Source: Paucibacter sp. B2R-40
GTDB lineage: Bacteria > Pseudomonadota > Gammaproteobacteria > Burkholderiales > Burkholderiaceae_C
Assembly (NCBI RefSeq): GCF_025717555.1
Contig: NZ_JAJIRP010000015.1
Location: forward strand, 1-64,000
Length of the DNA stretch: 64,000 bases
Reading direction: 5' to 3'
Shown: in pieces, positions 54,858 through 64,000 of the stretch
Layout of the letters: each line of letters begins with the position of its first letter
How positions within the stretch are numbered: the first letter of the stretch is position 1
Program-made: the position numbers and the translations under genes
Notes under the pieces: generated by a model
Seen by the model: only the letters and a program-made list of their open reading frames with translations
Told to the model about the DNA's origin: nothing
Databases searched by the model: none

Positions 54858-55877
54858 ATGACACGTTTAGCCATTGATCAGTTGACACTCTGGATCACCG
54901 CCGCCGCGCGCGAACACTCGCACGATCTGGCCAGCCATCTGGAGGAACGCACCGGAGCCAGCCGCCGCGCATCGCTGGCAGCGCTGCGCAGGCTGGTCGA
55001 CGCCAACTGGCTCAGCCGCAGCGGCAGCGAACGCCGGCCGATTTATGGCCCGGGCCTACTGCGCCAAGTGGCGCGCAGCTATACGCTGCACGGGCTGCAA
55101 GAAGACATCCCCTGGCAGCGCGACTTTGCGCCGAACTTCGATCTGCCGCCCCATGTGGCGCGCATGATTCAGCATGGCTTCACCGAGTTGGTCAATAACG
55201 CCGCCGACCACAGTGGCGGCAGCAGTGTCACCGTGTCGCTGCGCCAAACCCCCAGCCACGCACAGCTCTTGGTGTCCGACGACGGCTGCGGCGTGTTCGA
55301 CAAGATCTGCTCGGCCTTTGACATCGCCAACGCCCAGCACGCGATGCTGGAGTTGAGCAAAGGGCGGCTGACCAGCCAGCCCGAGATGCACACCGGTCGC
55401 GGCCTGTTCTTCAGCTCGCAGCTGGCCGATGTGTTCGACATTCACGCCAATGGCACCGCCTTTCAGCGCCGCGCCTGGGAGAGTGGCGGCTGGCAACCGG
55501 GCCGGCCGATGCCGCGCCAAGGCAGCTCGATCTATATGTCAATCTCGCTCGACACCAAGCGCACGCTGGATCAGGTCTTGGAGGCCTGGAGCCTGGACGG
55601 CAGCGGCATCGAGTTTGACCACACCACCATCGCCCTGAGCCTGCTGGCCGGGCCGGGCCAGCCGCTGGATTCGCGCGCGCAAGCCCGCCGGGTGGCTGCA
55701 CGCCTGCCCATGTTCAAGCGCGCAGAAATCAATTTCGACGGCGTGGTCGATGTGGGGCACGGTTTCACCGATGAGCTGTTCCGCGTCTTCGCCAAGGCCC
55801 ACCAGGAAGTCGAGTTGCTGCCCACGCACATGACGCCGCGTATCGCGGCGCTGGTAAAGAGCGCGCAAAACGCTTGA
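54858..55877 (+). CDS. HATPase plus DUF4325 (STAS-like) regulatory protein
   Basis: 339 residues from the ATG at 54858, with AAGGGAG upstream. A helix-turn-helix-like N-terminus (residues 1-75, RRASLAALRRL) is followed by a GHKL ATPase domain: N-box ELVNNAADHSGG and G1-box SDDGCGVFD, with GRGLFF as a G2-like motif. The C-terminal 65 residues (INFDGVVDVGHGFTDELF) fit DUF4325. GHKL-DUF4325 fusions resemble anti-sigma-factor kinases with their own STAS-like partner. Output unknown. Confidence 0.82.
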   Translation: MTRLAIDQLTLWITAAAREHSHDLASHLEERTGASRRASLAALRRLVDANWLSRSGSERRPIYGPGLLRQVARSYTLHGLQEDIPWQRDFAPNFDLPPHVARMIQHGFTELVNNAADHSGGSSVTVSLRQTPSHAQLLVSDDGCGVFDKICSAFDIANAQHAMLELSKGRLTSQPEMHTGRGLFFSSQLADVFDIHANGTAFQRRAWESGGWQPGRPMPRQGSSIYMSISLDTKRTLDQVLEAWSLDGSGIEFDHTTIALSLLAGPGQPLDSRAQARRVAARLPMFKRAEINFDGVVDVGHGFTDELFRVFAKAHQEVELLPTHMTPRIAALVKSAQNA

Positions 55878-55888
55878 GTCAGCGGGCG

Positions 55889-56665
55889 TCAAAGCTCACT
55901 GCTGATCAGCGCCTTGATGGCCTCGGATTGAGCCCGCATGGCGGCGTTCAAGCGCGGCAAGGCCTGCGCGAGCTGATGGCCGCGCGCGGCCACAAAATGC
56001 ACCGGATCGACCTGCATGGGCGCCGGCAAAACGGCAATGCCGGCCGCGAAGCCCGATTCCTGGCGCAAGACCTTTTCCACCCCCCAAGGCTGCGGATTGC
56101 GATGAGAGGTCAGCATCACATCGCAGCGCCCGGCCATCAACATGCGCGTGCGCGCCGCCAGATCACCGTCCACTTGCTCGACCCTGAATAGCGAACTCTG
56201 TTTCGCTGCCTCAAAGGCCGAGCCATAACTGATGCCCCGGGTGACACACAGGGTACGGCCGCCCAAGTCGGCCAAGCCACGGTACACCAGCGCTTGATCG
56301 CGCCGCACCACCATCCAGACATGGTTATCGAACACCGGCTGGCTGAACTCGAACTGCTGCTCTCGACTGGCGCTGCGCGACACCCCAAATGCCAGCGCCT
56401 GTCCGCGCTCGGCCATCAAGAGCAAACGCGCCCAGGGCACCGACTGGATCTGCCATTCAATACGCGCCGCCTGGCCAATCAGCTTGAGCATCTGCGCCAC
56501 AAAAGGCCGTCGACTGGCGTCGCTGACAGCGATTGGCAGGTGCAGCCAAGCCTGGGCCGATGCACTCTCCACCCCATTCGCGCCCGCCGGGATTGGCATC
56601 GCCAGCGACAACGGCGCCAGCAAGGCGCAGCGTCGCCGCAGCAACAAGACATCAGGCCCGGACAT
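55889..56665 (-). CDS. Periplasmic solute-binding-like protein
   Basis: 258 residues from the ATG at 56665. An N-terminal hydrophobic signal (about 8-28) and the SBP_bac_3 layout (PFVAQMLKLIG, GVSRSASRE, FSQPVFDNH) are visible. Such proteins bind amino acids for ABC transport, but no permease or ATPase is near, so a sensory or orphan role is likely. Follows a distantly related gene on the same strand by 37 bp. Confidence 0.72.
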   Translation of the reverse strand: MSGPDVLLLRRRCALLAPLSLAMPIPAGANGVESASAQAWLHLPIAVSDASRRPFVAQMLKLIGQAARIEWQIQSVPWARLLLMAERGQALAFGVSRSASREQQFEFSQPVFDNHVWMVVRRDQALVYRGLADLGGRTLCVTRGISYGSAFEAAKQSSLFRVEQVDGDLAARTRMLMAGRCDVMLTSHRNPQPWGVEKVLRQESGFAAGIAVLPAPMQVDPVHFVAARGHQLAQALPRLNAAMRAQSEAIKALISSEL

Positions 56666-56702
56666 CGCGGCGCCCGTCACGACCAGGGTTTTCGTCAAAC
56701 AA

Positions 56703-57674
56703 TCAGCGCGCCCCTGACTTGGCTTGCTCCGCAGAGATTGCCGCAGCTGGCGACTGCTGCGCGGCTGCACTCGCAGTCAAAGCGGCCATACGCGCCCGGT
56801 AAATCTGCCGCTCGCCAGCCGGCAGCAGCGCCTCGTAGCGTTCCCGCAAGAGTGCCCGTTCAGCCTCCATGCCCGGCAATTGATCAATCGTCTGTATCAC
56901 CTGCTTGCCCCAAGCCGTGCGACTGCAAGACGGATAGGTGATGATCAAGCCCGGCGCCTCGATCAGCGGCAAGTACTCAAACTCACCCAAATCGGGCTGG
57001 GTTTTGCGCAGCTGCTCTACCTCGATCGCATAACCCAAGGTCACATCAAAACGCTTGCGCCCCAAGGTGTGCAAAAGCCCGGACAACAGCCCGTACTCGC
57101 TGAAGTCGAGCACCTGATCCGGCCGACTGGCGCGCGCTTGCTTCAAGGCCTCGTCAATGCCAAGGCCAAACCGCCGCTTGGGCAGCGTACCGACGCGCAC
57201 TTCAGGCGACTGCTGCAGCAATTCGGCCAATGAAATTTCACCCCGTGCGCGTTTTTTCCAGCCGCCCGGCGGGGCATAGCCACGCCGCACGATCAGCACC
57301 GGCGGCAACTGGATGAAGAAGGCTTCGCTGCCAAAGACCGTGTAAACCTCGCGCTCGGGCACCTTCAAGCTCGACAAGGTGCACACCGGCTGCCCGCTCT
57401 GCATGTATTGAAAAATGCGCTCGGTGCTGCTGACCTCAAGCACGTGGCGGTACTCGGGCATGCGTTTGATCAGCGCGCTGAGGTACTGGTCTCTCAAGCC
57501 CGTGCCTTTGAGCGGGCCGTCCACGATGTGATAGGGCACGAAGTCCAGCAAAAGCCAGCGAATTACCGGCGGCTCCGGCTGAGTTTCAGACCGGGCCGGG
57601 TTCGCATACAAGCCCGCCAAAGCCAGGCCGGCCGAAAACACGGCGCTCCAAAACGGACGTAGGCGCAAGTTCAT
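56703..57674 (-). CDS. Periplasmic solute-binding-like protein (TIGR02285-like)
   Basis: 323 residues from the ATG at 57674. Signal peptide about 1-28 (ends ANPARSE). The core resembles the SBP_bac_3 fold in the TIGR02285 style (GLRDQYLSALIKRMPEY, RVGTLPKRRFG). No transporter genes nearby. The Ala-, Gln- and Ser-rich tail is probably disordered. With the next gene it makes a pair of orphan binding proteins. Confidence 0.7.
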   Translation of the reverse strand: MNLRLRPFWSAVFSAGLALAGLYANPARSETQPEPPVIRWLLLDFVPYHIVDGPLKGTGLRDQYLSALIKRMPEYRHVLEVSSTERIFQYMQSGQPVCTLSSLKVPEREVYTVFGSEAFFIQLPPVLIVRRGYAPPGGWKKRARGEISLAELLQQSPEVRVGTLPKRRFGLGIDEALKQARASRPDQVLDFSEYGLLSGLLHTLGRKRFDVTLGYAIEVEQLRKTQPDLGEFEYLPLIEAPGLIITYPSCSRTAWGKQVIQTIDQLPGMEAERALLRERYEALLPAGERQIYRARMAALTASAAAQQSPAAAISAEQAKSGAR

Positions 57675-57727
57675 GCGCCGACTATAGCGGTCCGTATGCC
57701 CGATCGGCTTGAAAGGATCGGGGCCGA

Positions 57728-59161
57728 CTAACCGCCGACGCGGCAGACCTTCAGCATATTGGTGCCGCCTGGGTAGCCCATGGGCTCGCCGCAGGTGATC
57801 GCGTAGGTGTCGCCCGGCATCAGCACGCCCTTGTCGACCAGAATCTTCTCGGCCGCCTTCAGCGCAGTGTCGCGGTCTTCGAACTTGGGCATCAGCAAAG
57901 GCCGTACATTGCGGTACAGCGTCATCTTGCGCTGGCTGATTTCCTGCGTGGTCAAGGCATAGATCGGCACTTGAATGCGATGGCGGCTCATCCACAAAGC
58001 GGTGGAGCCGGATTCGGTCAAAGCCAGGATGGCCTTGCAGCCCAGGTGATGCGCGGTGAACAGCGCGCCCATCGCGATCGACTGGTCGATACGGCCGAAC
58101 TGGCGGCCAGCGAAATCGGTGTCCAGCGTGACGAACTCGGCGCGTTCGGCCTCTTGCGCAATCGCCGCCATCTGCTCGATGGTTTCGACCGGGAACTTGC
58201 CAGCGGCCGTCTCAGCGCTCAACATCACCGCGTCGGTGCCATCAAGCACGGCGTTAGCCACATCGCTGACCTCGGCACGCGTGGGCACCGGGTTGACGAT
58301 CATCGACTCCATCATCTGCGTGGCGGTAATGGCGACCTTGTCCAGCGCCAGCGCCATCTTGATCATGCGCTTTTGCAAGGCCGGCACCGCCGCATTGCCG
58401 ACTTCAACCGCCAAGTCGCCGCGCGCCACCATGATGCCGTCGCTGGCCTTCAGAATCGCCTCGAGGTGCGGAATCGCTTCCGAGCGCTCGATCTTGGCGA
58501 TCATGCTGGGCTTGTGGTTATAGGGTTCGCCGGCCATATTGGCGAGTTGGCGGGCCATTTCCATATCGGTGGCGTTCTTGGGGAAGCTGATCGCCAGATA
58601 TTCACAGCGGAAGCTCATCGCGGTCTTGATGTCTTCCATGTCCTTGGCGGTCAGCGCCGGCGCGGTCAGCCCGCCACCCTGCTTGTTGATGCCTTTGTTA
58701 TTGGACAGCTCGCCGCCGAGCTTGACGATGGTGTGCACCGCAGCACCCCGCACTGCTTCGACCGTCAGCACCAAGAGGCCGTCGTTGAGCAGCAGCGTGT
58801 CCCCGGGTTTCACGTCGCGCGGCAGTTCTTTGTAATCAAGGCCGACGGCTTCTTCGTTGCCCAACTCGGTGCGGTCGGCATCCAGGATGAAGCGCTCGCC
58901 ATTGATCAGCTCGATCTTGCCGTTCTCGAACTTGCCGACGCGGATCTTCGGGCCTTGCATATCGGCCATGATGGCGACCGCCTTGCCGGCGGCCATCGCA
59001 GCTTCCCGCACCATGCGTGCGCGGTCGATGTGGTCTTGCGCCTTGCCATGCGAGAAGTTCAGCCGCACCACATCAACGCCGGCCCGGATCATGCGCTCCA
59101 GGATCTCCGGGGATGAAGAGGCTGGGCCGAGGGTGGCAACGATCTTGGTGGCACGGGTCAT
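57728..59161 (-). CDS. pyk: Pyruvate kinase
   Basis: 477 residues. Phosphoenolpyruvate to pyruvate, making ATP. ATLGPASSSPEIL opens the chain; MVARGDLAVEVG and MSAETAAGKFPVE are diagnostic; the C-terminal effector domain is present. The upstream region (59162-59245) carries a HexR-like dyad; the next gene upstream on the same strand is maeB. Confidence 0.97.
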   Translation of the reverse strand: MTRATKIVATLGPASSSPEILERMIRAGVDVVRLNFSHGKAQDHIDRARMVREAAMAAGKAVAIMADMQGPKIRVGKFENGKIELINGERFILDADRTELGNEEAVGLDYKELPRDVKPGDTLLLNDGLLVLTVEAVRGAAVHTIVKLGGELSNNKGINKQGGGLTAPALTAKDMEDIKTAMSFRCEYLAISFPKNATDMEMARQLANMAGEPYNHKPSMIAKIERSEAIPHLEAILKASDGIMVARGDLAVEVGNAAVPALQKRMIKMALALDKVAITATQMMESMIVNPVPTRAEVSDVANAVLDGTDAVMLSAETAAGKFPVETIEQMAAIAQEAERAEFVTLDTDFAGRQFGRIDQSIAMGALFTAHHLGCKAILALTESGSTALWMSRHRIQVPIYALTTQEISQRKMTLYRNVRPLLMPKFEDRDTALKAAEKILVDKGVLMPGDTYAITCGEPMGYPGGTNMLKVCRVGG

Positions 59162-59174
59162 GACGGGCTCTCGC

Positions 59175-59189
59175 TGAAATAAAGTTACA
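59175..59189. promoter_or_regulatory. HexR-like dyad before pyk
   Basis: TGAAATAAAGTTACA is a near match to the HexR consensus TGTAA-N5-TTACA (9 of 10 informative bases). HexR controls central carbon genes including pyk in some proteobacteria. It lies 14 bp from the ATG. Whether this organism has HexR is unknown. Confidence 0.3.
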
Positions 59190-59245
59190 AGCGGCGATTA
59201 TGAGCCGCTTTCAAGACGCCAAACCGGTTTCACGCGGTTACAGCA

Positions 59246-61564
59246 TCAGCTCTTGGCCGCCAACACATCGGCTACCGCCAAGGCCGTCATATTGACGATC
59301 CGACGTACCGTTGCCGATGGCGTCAAGATATGCACCGGCGCCGCCGCACCAAGCAGGATGGGGCCGACCGTCACGCCGTGGCCGCAGGTCACCTTGAGCA
59401 CATTGAATAAGATGTTGGCGGCGTCCAGCGAAGGCAGCACCATCAGATTGGCCGAGCCCTTGAGCGTGCTGCCGGGCAGGAAGGCGGCGCGCACCGACTC
59501 GGACAGCGCCGCGTCGCCATGCATCTCGCCGTCGCACTCAACGTCAGGCGCATGCTGCGTAAATAACTCGCGAGCCCGGCGCATCTTGACGGCCGAGGGC
59601 CGCTTGCTGGAGCCGAACATCGAATGCGACACAAAGGCCAGCTTGGGCGGCAGGCCGAAACGCTTGACCTCCTCGGCCGCCATCGCGGCGATCTCGGCCA
59701 ATTGCTCGGCATCGGGCTGGTCGTTGACGAAGGTGTCGGTGATGAAGAGCGTGTGCTGCTCCAACATCAGCGCATTCATGGTGGCGAAGTTGCGCGCGCC
59801 GGGCTTCAAGCCAATCAAGTCGGAGACATGCTCCAGATGATTGTCAAAGCGCCCGACCAGGCCGCAGATCATCGCGTCGGCGTCGCCGAGCTTGATCGCC
59901 AGCGCGCCAATGGTGGTGGCCGAGCGGCGTACTGCCGCCTTGGCCATATCGGGTGTCACGCCGCGTCGGCCCAGGACCTCGTGGTAAGCCTCCCAATACA
60001 GACGAAAGCGCGCGTCGTTGTCCGGGTCGATGACAGCCACATCGGCGCCCAGCTTCATCCGCAAGCCAGCCCGATCAAGCCGCGCGGCAATCACCTCGGG
60101 CCGACCGATCAGTGTGGGCTTGACGATGCCCTCGTCCAGCGCCACTTGCACCGCGCGCAAGACTCGTTCGTCCTCGCCTTCGGCATAAATCACCCGTGCA
60201 GGATTGGCTTTAGCAGCGGTGAACACCGGCCGCATAAACATGCCGGTCTGATAAACATAGCGCTCGAGCGACTGGCGATAGGCCTCCAGATCAGCGATCG
60301 GGCGCAAGGCCACGCCAGACTCGGCCGCGGCTTTGGCGACCGCCGGCGCGATGCGCAAAATCAGCCGCGCATCGAAGGGCTTGGGAATCAGGTACTCAGG
60401 GCCGAAATGCAGCTCCTCGCCGGCATAGGCGGCCGCGACCTCGTCGCTGGTCTCGGCCTTGGCAAGTGCGGCGATTTCACGCACACAGGCCAGCTTCATC
60501 TCTTCCGTGATCTTGGATGCGCCGCAGTCCAGCGCGCCGCGGAAGATATAAGGGAAGCAAAGCACATTGTTGACCTGGTTCGGATAGTCCGAACGGCCGG
60601 TGGCGATGATGCAGTCAGGCCGCACGGCCTTGGCCAGTTCCGGGCGAATTTCAGGCTCCGGGTTGGCCAGCGCCAGGATGATGGGCTTGACGGCCATCTT
60701 GATGATCATCTCCTGCGTCAAGACGCCGGCGGCCGAGCAACCCAGGAAGACATCGGCGCCGTCGACCACATCGGCCAGCGTGCGCGCGGAATTAACTTGG
60801 CAGTAGCGCTGCTTCGATTCATCCAACTTGCCGGCCTTGGCGTCCTCGCGCTGATCCTGGATCACGCCTTTGGAGTCGCAGACAAAGATGTTCTCGCGCC
60901 GCACGCCCAGACCCACCATCACGTCCAGGCAGGCAATCGCCGCAGCACCCGCGCCCGACACCGCGAGCTTGACCGTCGCGATGTCCTTGCCTACGAGTTC
61001 AAGACCATTCAGCAAAGCGGCGCTGGAGATGATGGCCGTGCCATGCTGGTCATCATGGAAGACGGGGATGTTCATCCGCTCCTTGAGCTTCTTCTCGATG
61101 TAGAAGCATTCGGGCGCCTTGATGTCTTCCAGATTGACGCCGCCCAGCGTGGGCTCCATCGCGGCAATCATGTCGACCAGCTTGTCCGGATCGCGCTCGG
61201 CCAGCTCGATGTCGAACACATCGATGCCGGCGAATTTCTTGAACAAGCAGCCCTTGCCCTCCATCACCGGCTTGGAGGCCAGCGGGCCGATATCGCCCAG
61301 GCCCAGCACCGCCGTGCCATTGGTGATCACGCCGACCAGATTGGCGCGCGAGGTGTATTCGGCCGCCAGCGCCGGGTCTTGCTCAATCGCCAAACAGGCA
61401 TAGGCCACACCGGGCGAATAGGCCAGCGACAGGTCACGCTGGTTGGACAGCGCCTTGGTAGGAGTGACCGCGATCTTGCCGCGCGTCGGTGCGCGGTGGT
61501 ATTCGAGCGCGGCTTCGCGCAAGGCGGCTTCGGCCGGGGACAAGGTATCCGAATTGTTATTCAT
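59246..61564 (-). CDS. maeB: NADP-dependent malic enzyme with PTA-like domain
   Basis: 772 residues; the ATG at 61564 is chosen for its AGGAG 6 bases upstream. The malic enzyme half holds [24 protein letters not shown] and the NAD(P)-binding [12 protein letters not shown]. The C-terminal third resembles phosphotransacetylase ([15 protein letters not shown]), which is regulatory in MaeB and binds acetyl-CoA. It decarboxylates malate to pyruvate with NADPH. Lies between a diguanylate cyclase gene and pyk. Confidence 0.95.
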   Translation of the reverse strand: MNNNSDTLSPAEAALREAALEYHRAPTRGKIAVTPTKALSNQRDLSLAYSPGVAYACLAIEQDPALAAEYTSRANLVGVITNGTAVLGLGDIGPLASKPVMEGKGCLFKKFAGIDVFDIELAERDPDKLVDMIAAMEPTLGGVNLEDIKAPECFYIEKKLKERMNIPVFHDDQHGTAIISSAALLNGLELVGKDIATVKLAVSGAGAAAIACLDVMVGLGVRRENIFVCDSKGVIQDQREDAKAGKLDESKQRYCQVNSARTLADVVDGADVFLGCSAAGVLTQEMIIKMAVKPIILALANPEPEIRPELAKAVRPDCIIATGRSDYPNQVNNVLCFPYIFRGALDCGASKITEEMKLACVREIAALAKAETSDEVAAAYAGEELHFGPEYLIPKPFDARLILRIAPAVAKAAAESGVALRPIADLEAYRQSLERYVYQTGMFMRPVFTAAKANPARVIYAEGEDERVLRAVQVALDEGIVKPTLIGRPEVIAARLDRAGLRMKLGADVAVIDPDNDARFRLYWEAYHEVLGRRGVTPDMAKAAVRRSATTIGALAIKLGDADAMICGLVGRFDNHLEHVSDLIGLKPGARNFATMNALMLEQHTLFITDTFVNDQPDAEQLAEIAAMAAEEVKRFGLPPKLAFVSHSMFGSSKRPSAVKMRRARELFTQHAPDVECDGEMHGDAALSESVRAAFLPGSTLKGSANLMVLPSLDAANILFNVLKVTCGHGVTVGPILLGAAAPVHILTPSATVRRIVNMTALAVADVLAAKS

Positions 61565-61662
61565 CGCAGTCTCCTGATTATTCATACTGGCCGCAGCTTA
61601 GCCTGCAGCTTTCACTTAATCGATGCCGAGTGCTTTAGGCGTCATGCAAAGATGGCAATACC

Positions 61663-62979
61663 CTATTCAGCTGCTGCACCGATGTTTGATGCGCCGAATT
61701 CAACTCGGTTGCGCCCCAGGCGTTTGGCACGGTACATCGCTTGATCTGCCGCGCTCACGGCGGCCTCCACGCCCGCCTCGCTGTCGGCCTGGGCGACGCC
61801 AAAACTGCTGGTGACTTGCAGGCCGGCCGGCCAAGCCAGACTGCTCAGATGCTGACGCAGGCGCTCGGCCACCGCAACCGCCTCACGCTCGGTCGTCTGC
61901 GGCATCATTAGTACGAATTCCTCGCCGCCCCAACGAGCCAGCAAATCCTCGCGCTGGATATTGGCCTTCAGATTGACGGCAAAAAACTTCAAGACCTCGT
62001 CGCCGGCGTCATGTCCCAGGCTGTCATTGATACGTTTGAAATGGTCAATGTCCACAAACACGATCGCCAGCGGGAACAGCAGCTCTTCCTGCGCCCGAAT
62101 CAGCAGCTTCAAATCATGCTGTAGGCCAATGCGGTTAGACAAACCGGTCAGACCGTCGTGGTGGGCCTTGGCCTCGTATTCTTCGGACCGCATCACCAAG
62201 CGCGCATTGGCTTTTTGCAGCTCCCGTTTGCGCTGCAGGGTCTGCCCCAAGCGACGGCGGGAACGGCGCCAGTCCCACAGCAGATAGAGGGCCATGCTGA
62301 GCAACCAAACCGCAATCAGGCCCAGTCGAAACACCGCCGGCTGCACCCACAGGCCGACAAACTCGGCCCTGTCCAGATAGATTTTGTGCTCACCCGGCTG
62401 CACGCTCCCGCCAGTCGTCAAACTCAAGAGCTTGACCTGGTCGAGTTGCGGCCCTTGCAAGCGCACCGGCAATGGGTGCTCTTGCACCCACCAGGAGGCC
62501 ACCATGAATTGCGACAACTTCAGCTCCAGCGGCATGGTCTCAGCGCTGGGATCAAAAACCAACTCATGCGGTTTGAGGTCGGCGACACTTTTTGAGCTGG
62601 CATAGGCCGGGTCAAAGTTGCGAAGAAACACCCGCAACTGCTGATGCGGCTCGGGTCCGCTCGCGCGCACCCATAGGCGCAGGCTGTCGAATTGCGTCAG
62701 GTCCAGCCCTTGCCCTGCTTGGCCAAGCCGGATCTGCATATCGCAGAACGGCCATTCGTAGCCGCGCTGAATATTGCAATGCAAGACCCAACCGGAGCCC
62801 TGCTGCTCGACTCGGGCGACACTGCGACCGCCCTCCTCTTGGTCGTTGACGGCGACGACTTGCGTCAATTTGAGCGTGCTGGCATCGAGGCGCAAGATGC
62901 GCGTCATCCAGTTCGCATTGGCATACAGGGCCAGCAGGGTTGACAGCAACAAACCCAGCAAGATGCGGCGTGCAATCAT
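61663..62979 (-). CDS. Membrane diguanylate cyclase with periplasmic CIA30/CBM11-like domain
   Basis: 438 residues. Transmembrane segment about 5-22, a periplasmic beta-rich domain (about 30-210), a second transmembrane segment (about 215-235), a coiled coil and a GGDEF domain with WGGEEF. The RxxD inhibitory site is not canonical (QRED). The periplasmic part resembles CIA30/CBM11-like galactose-binding folds, which could bind a sugar or another small ligand. It lies between pgk, 40 bp upstream, and maeB, amid central-carbon genes. The ligand is unknown. Confidence 0.82.
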   Translation of the reverse strand: MIARRILLGLLLSTLLALYANANWMTRILRLDASTLKLTQVVAVNDQEEGGRSVARVEQQGSGWVLHCNIQRGYEWPFCDMQIRLGQAGQGLDLTQFDSLRLWVRASGPEPHQQLRVFLRNFDPAYASSKSVADLKPHELVFDPSAETMPLELKLSQFMVASWWVQEHPLPVRLQGPQLDQVKLLSLTTGGSVQPGEHKIYLDRAEFVGLWVQPAVFRLGLIAVWLLSMALYLLWDWRRSRRRLGQTLQRKRELQKANARLVMRSEEYEAKAHHDGLTGLSNRIGLQHDLKLLIRAQEELLFPLAIVFVDIDHFKRINDSLGHDAGDEVLKFFAVNLKANIQREDLLARWGGEEFVLMMPQTTEREAVAVAERLRQHLSSLAWPAGLQVTSSFGVAQADSEAGVEAAVSAADQAMYRAKRLGRNRVEFGASNIGAAAE

Positions 62980-63019
62980 CGGCTTGGCTGGGTTGTTGAG
63001 TCCGCCGGGCTTGCCTTGA

Positions 63020-64000
63020 TCAGGCCTCCTGAGCGCGCTGGGTCAAAATCTCGAAGGCGGGCAAGGTCTTGCCCTCAAGGATTTCCAGGAAAGCGCCGCC
63101 GCCCGTCGAGATATAGCCGATATCTTTCTCGATACCGTATTTGGCGATCGCCGCCAAGGTGTCGCCGCCACCGGCGATGCTGAAGGCGCTGGACGCGGCT
63201 ATGGCGCGCGCAATCGTCTCGGTCCCATGTGAAAAGGCGTCGAACTCGAACACGCCGACCGGACCGTTCCAGACAATAGTGCCGGCGGCCTTGAGTTGCT
63301 CGGCCAGCATGGCGGCGGTCTGCGGGCCGATGTCCAGAATCAAGTCATCCTCGGCCACATCGGCCGCGGCCTTCACCGTCGCTTCGGCATCGGCCGCAAA
63401 GCGCTTGGCCACCACCACATCAACGGGAATTGGCACTGCCGCTCCGCGCGCCTTCATTGCCGCGATCACCGCCTGAGCTTCAGGCACCAGATCGGGCTCA
63501 GCCAAAGACTTGCCGATCTTCAGACCCGCCGCCAGCATGAAAGTGTTGGCGATACCGCCGCCAACAATCAGGCCATCAACCTTGTCGGACAGCGCCTTCA
63601 GAATGGTCAATTTCGTGGACACCTTGGAGCCCGCCACGATGGCGACCAATGGCCGCTTCGGTGTGGCCAGCGCCTGGGTGATGGCGTCGATCTCGGCCGC
63701 CAGCAAGGGACCCGCGCAGGCAATCTTGGCGTACTGCGCGATGCCGTAGGTGGTGCCTTCGGCGCGGTGGGCGGTGCCAAAGGCGTCATTGACAAAGATA
63801 TCGCACAGCGCGGCCAGCTTCTTGGCCAAGGCCGGGTCGTTTTTCTTTTCGCCCTTGTTGACGCGGCAGTTTTCCAGCAACACCAACTCACCGGGTGCGA
63901 CCTCGACCCCGTCGACCCAGTTGGCGACCAGCTTGACCTCGCGGCCCATCAACTCGCCCAGGCGCTTGGCCACGGGTGCGAGCGAATCTTCGGGCTTGAA
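63020..64000 (-). CDS. pgk: Phosphoglycerate kinase, N-terminus beyond the window
   Basis: The frame stays open to base 64000, so about 70 N-terminal residues lie outside. [39 protein letters not shown] and the C-terminal [15 protein letters not shown] are unmistakable. ATP-forming step of glycolysis. The diguanylate cyclase gene follows 40 bp downstream. Confidence 0.97.
   Translation of the reverse strand, partial: FKPEDSLAPVAKRLGELMGREVKLVANWVDGVEVAPGELVLLENCRVNKGEKKNDPALAKKLAALCDIFVNDAFGTAHRAEGTTYGIAQYAKIACAGPLLAAEIDAITQALATPKRPLVAIVAGSKVSTKLTILKALSDKVDGLIVGGGIANTFMLAAGLKIGKSLAEPDLVPEAQAVIAAMKARGAAVPIPVDVVVAKRFAADAEATVKAAADVAEDDLILDIGPQTAAMLAEQLKAAGTIVWNGPVGVFEFDAFSHGTETIARAIAASSAFSIAGGGDTLAAIAKYGIEKDIGYISTGGGAFLEILEGKTLPAFEILTQRAQEA

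Noticed and set aside
57971-59116. 381-residue plus-strand open frame
   Set aside because: Antisense shadow of pyruvate kinase.
59624-61744. 706-residue plus-strand open frame
   Set aside because: It is the antisense of maeB with biased composition and no signature; maeB is unmistakable.

Overview
The window is a 64 kb stretch of a GC-rich betaproteobacterial chromosome, most likely order Burkholderiales and close to the Rubrivivax/Leptothrix/Roseateles-type lineages. The grounds are the gene order (dapF-DUF484-xerC next to two lipid A acyltransferases and metK; fba-purC-purE-purK-sua5 near pyk and pgk), an ahcY gene led by an S-adenosylhomocysteine riboswitch, three PEP-CTERM exosortase substrates, and a GC-rich REP-like palindrome of a type I recall from Comamonadaceae relatives. 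All assignments rest on reading the sequence and on remembered family motifs; no database search was run.

Bases 1-2383 look like accessory DNA. An integron-type tyrosine recombinase with all catalytic residues and a LexA-type SOS box is fused in frame to about 155 extra residues of unknown origin. It overlaps a short MbcA/ParS/Xre-type antitoxin gene that has no visible toxin. The segment ends 20 bp beyond the glmS stop with a TGTTGATG terminus and three spaced TGACA-TCTTT repeats, which is what one end of a Tn7-like transposon at the glmS attachment site should look like. From 2404 to 11553 there is core sequence: glmS, an Lrp-family regulator, a PEP-CTERM trypsin-like protease, rlmI, an unknown outer-membrane-type protein, xerC, a DUF484 gene and dapF.

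Between dapF and the lipid A acyltransferase pair sits a three-gene plus-strand module (11674-16568). It encodes a degenerate nucleotide-cyclase/TolB-N/TPR protein, a PAP2-fold phosphatase or haloperoxidase with a GGIGRN-repeat N-terminus, and a subtilase without a signal peptide. I do not recognise this combination, and it is the best candidate for an undescribed system.

The stretch 16673-29292 carries lipid A acyltransferases, metK (followed by the remnant of a second metK 3' end), CheY- and CheX-like proteins, a diguanylate cyclase response regulator, a YcaQ-type protein, a PEP-CTERM protein, and the riboswitch-controlled ahcY-tlyA-metF group. metK, ahcY and metF together serve the activated methyl cycle.

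From 29423 to 41315 come ompW, a peptidase, two different 5-formyltetrahydrofolate cyclo-ligases, a TfoX-N protein, an rRNA-type methyltransferase, a LysR/DUF2917 divergent pair, a soluble lytic transglycosylase, an NDUFA9-like reductase, a glutathione S-transferase, a small PEP-CTERM protein and cca. The stretch 41301-46504 is a tightly overlapping operon (tsaB, rimI, family 4 uracil-DNA glycosylase, PAS-GGDEF-EAL, MidA-type methyltransferase). The remainder holds an SGNH-like lipoprotein, sua5, purK/purE, cnoX, purC, fba, an HATPase/DUF4325 protein, two solute-binding-like proteins, pyk, maeB, a membrane diguanylate cyclase and the truncated pgk. This is mainly purine synthesis and lower glycolysis. 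I saw no rRNA, tRNA or CRISPR array.
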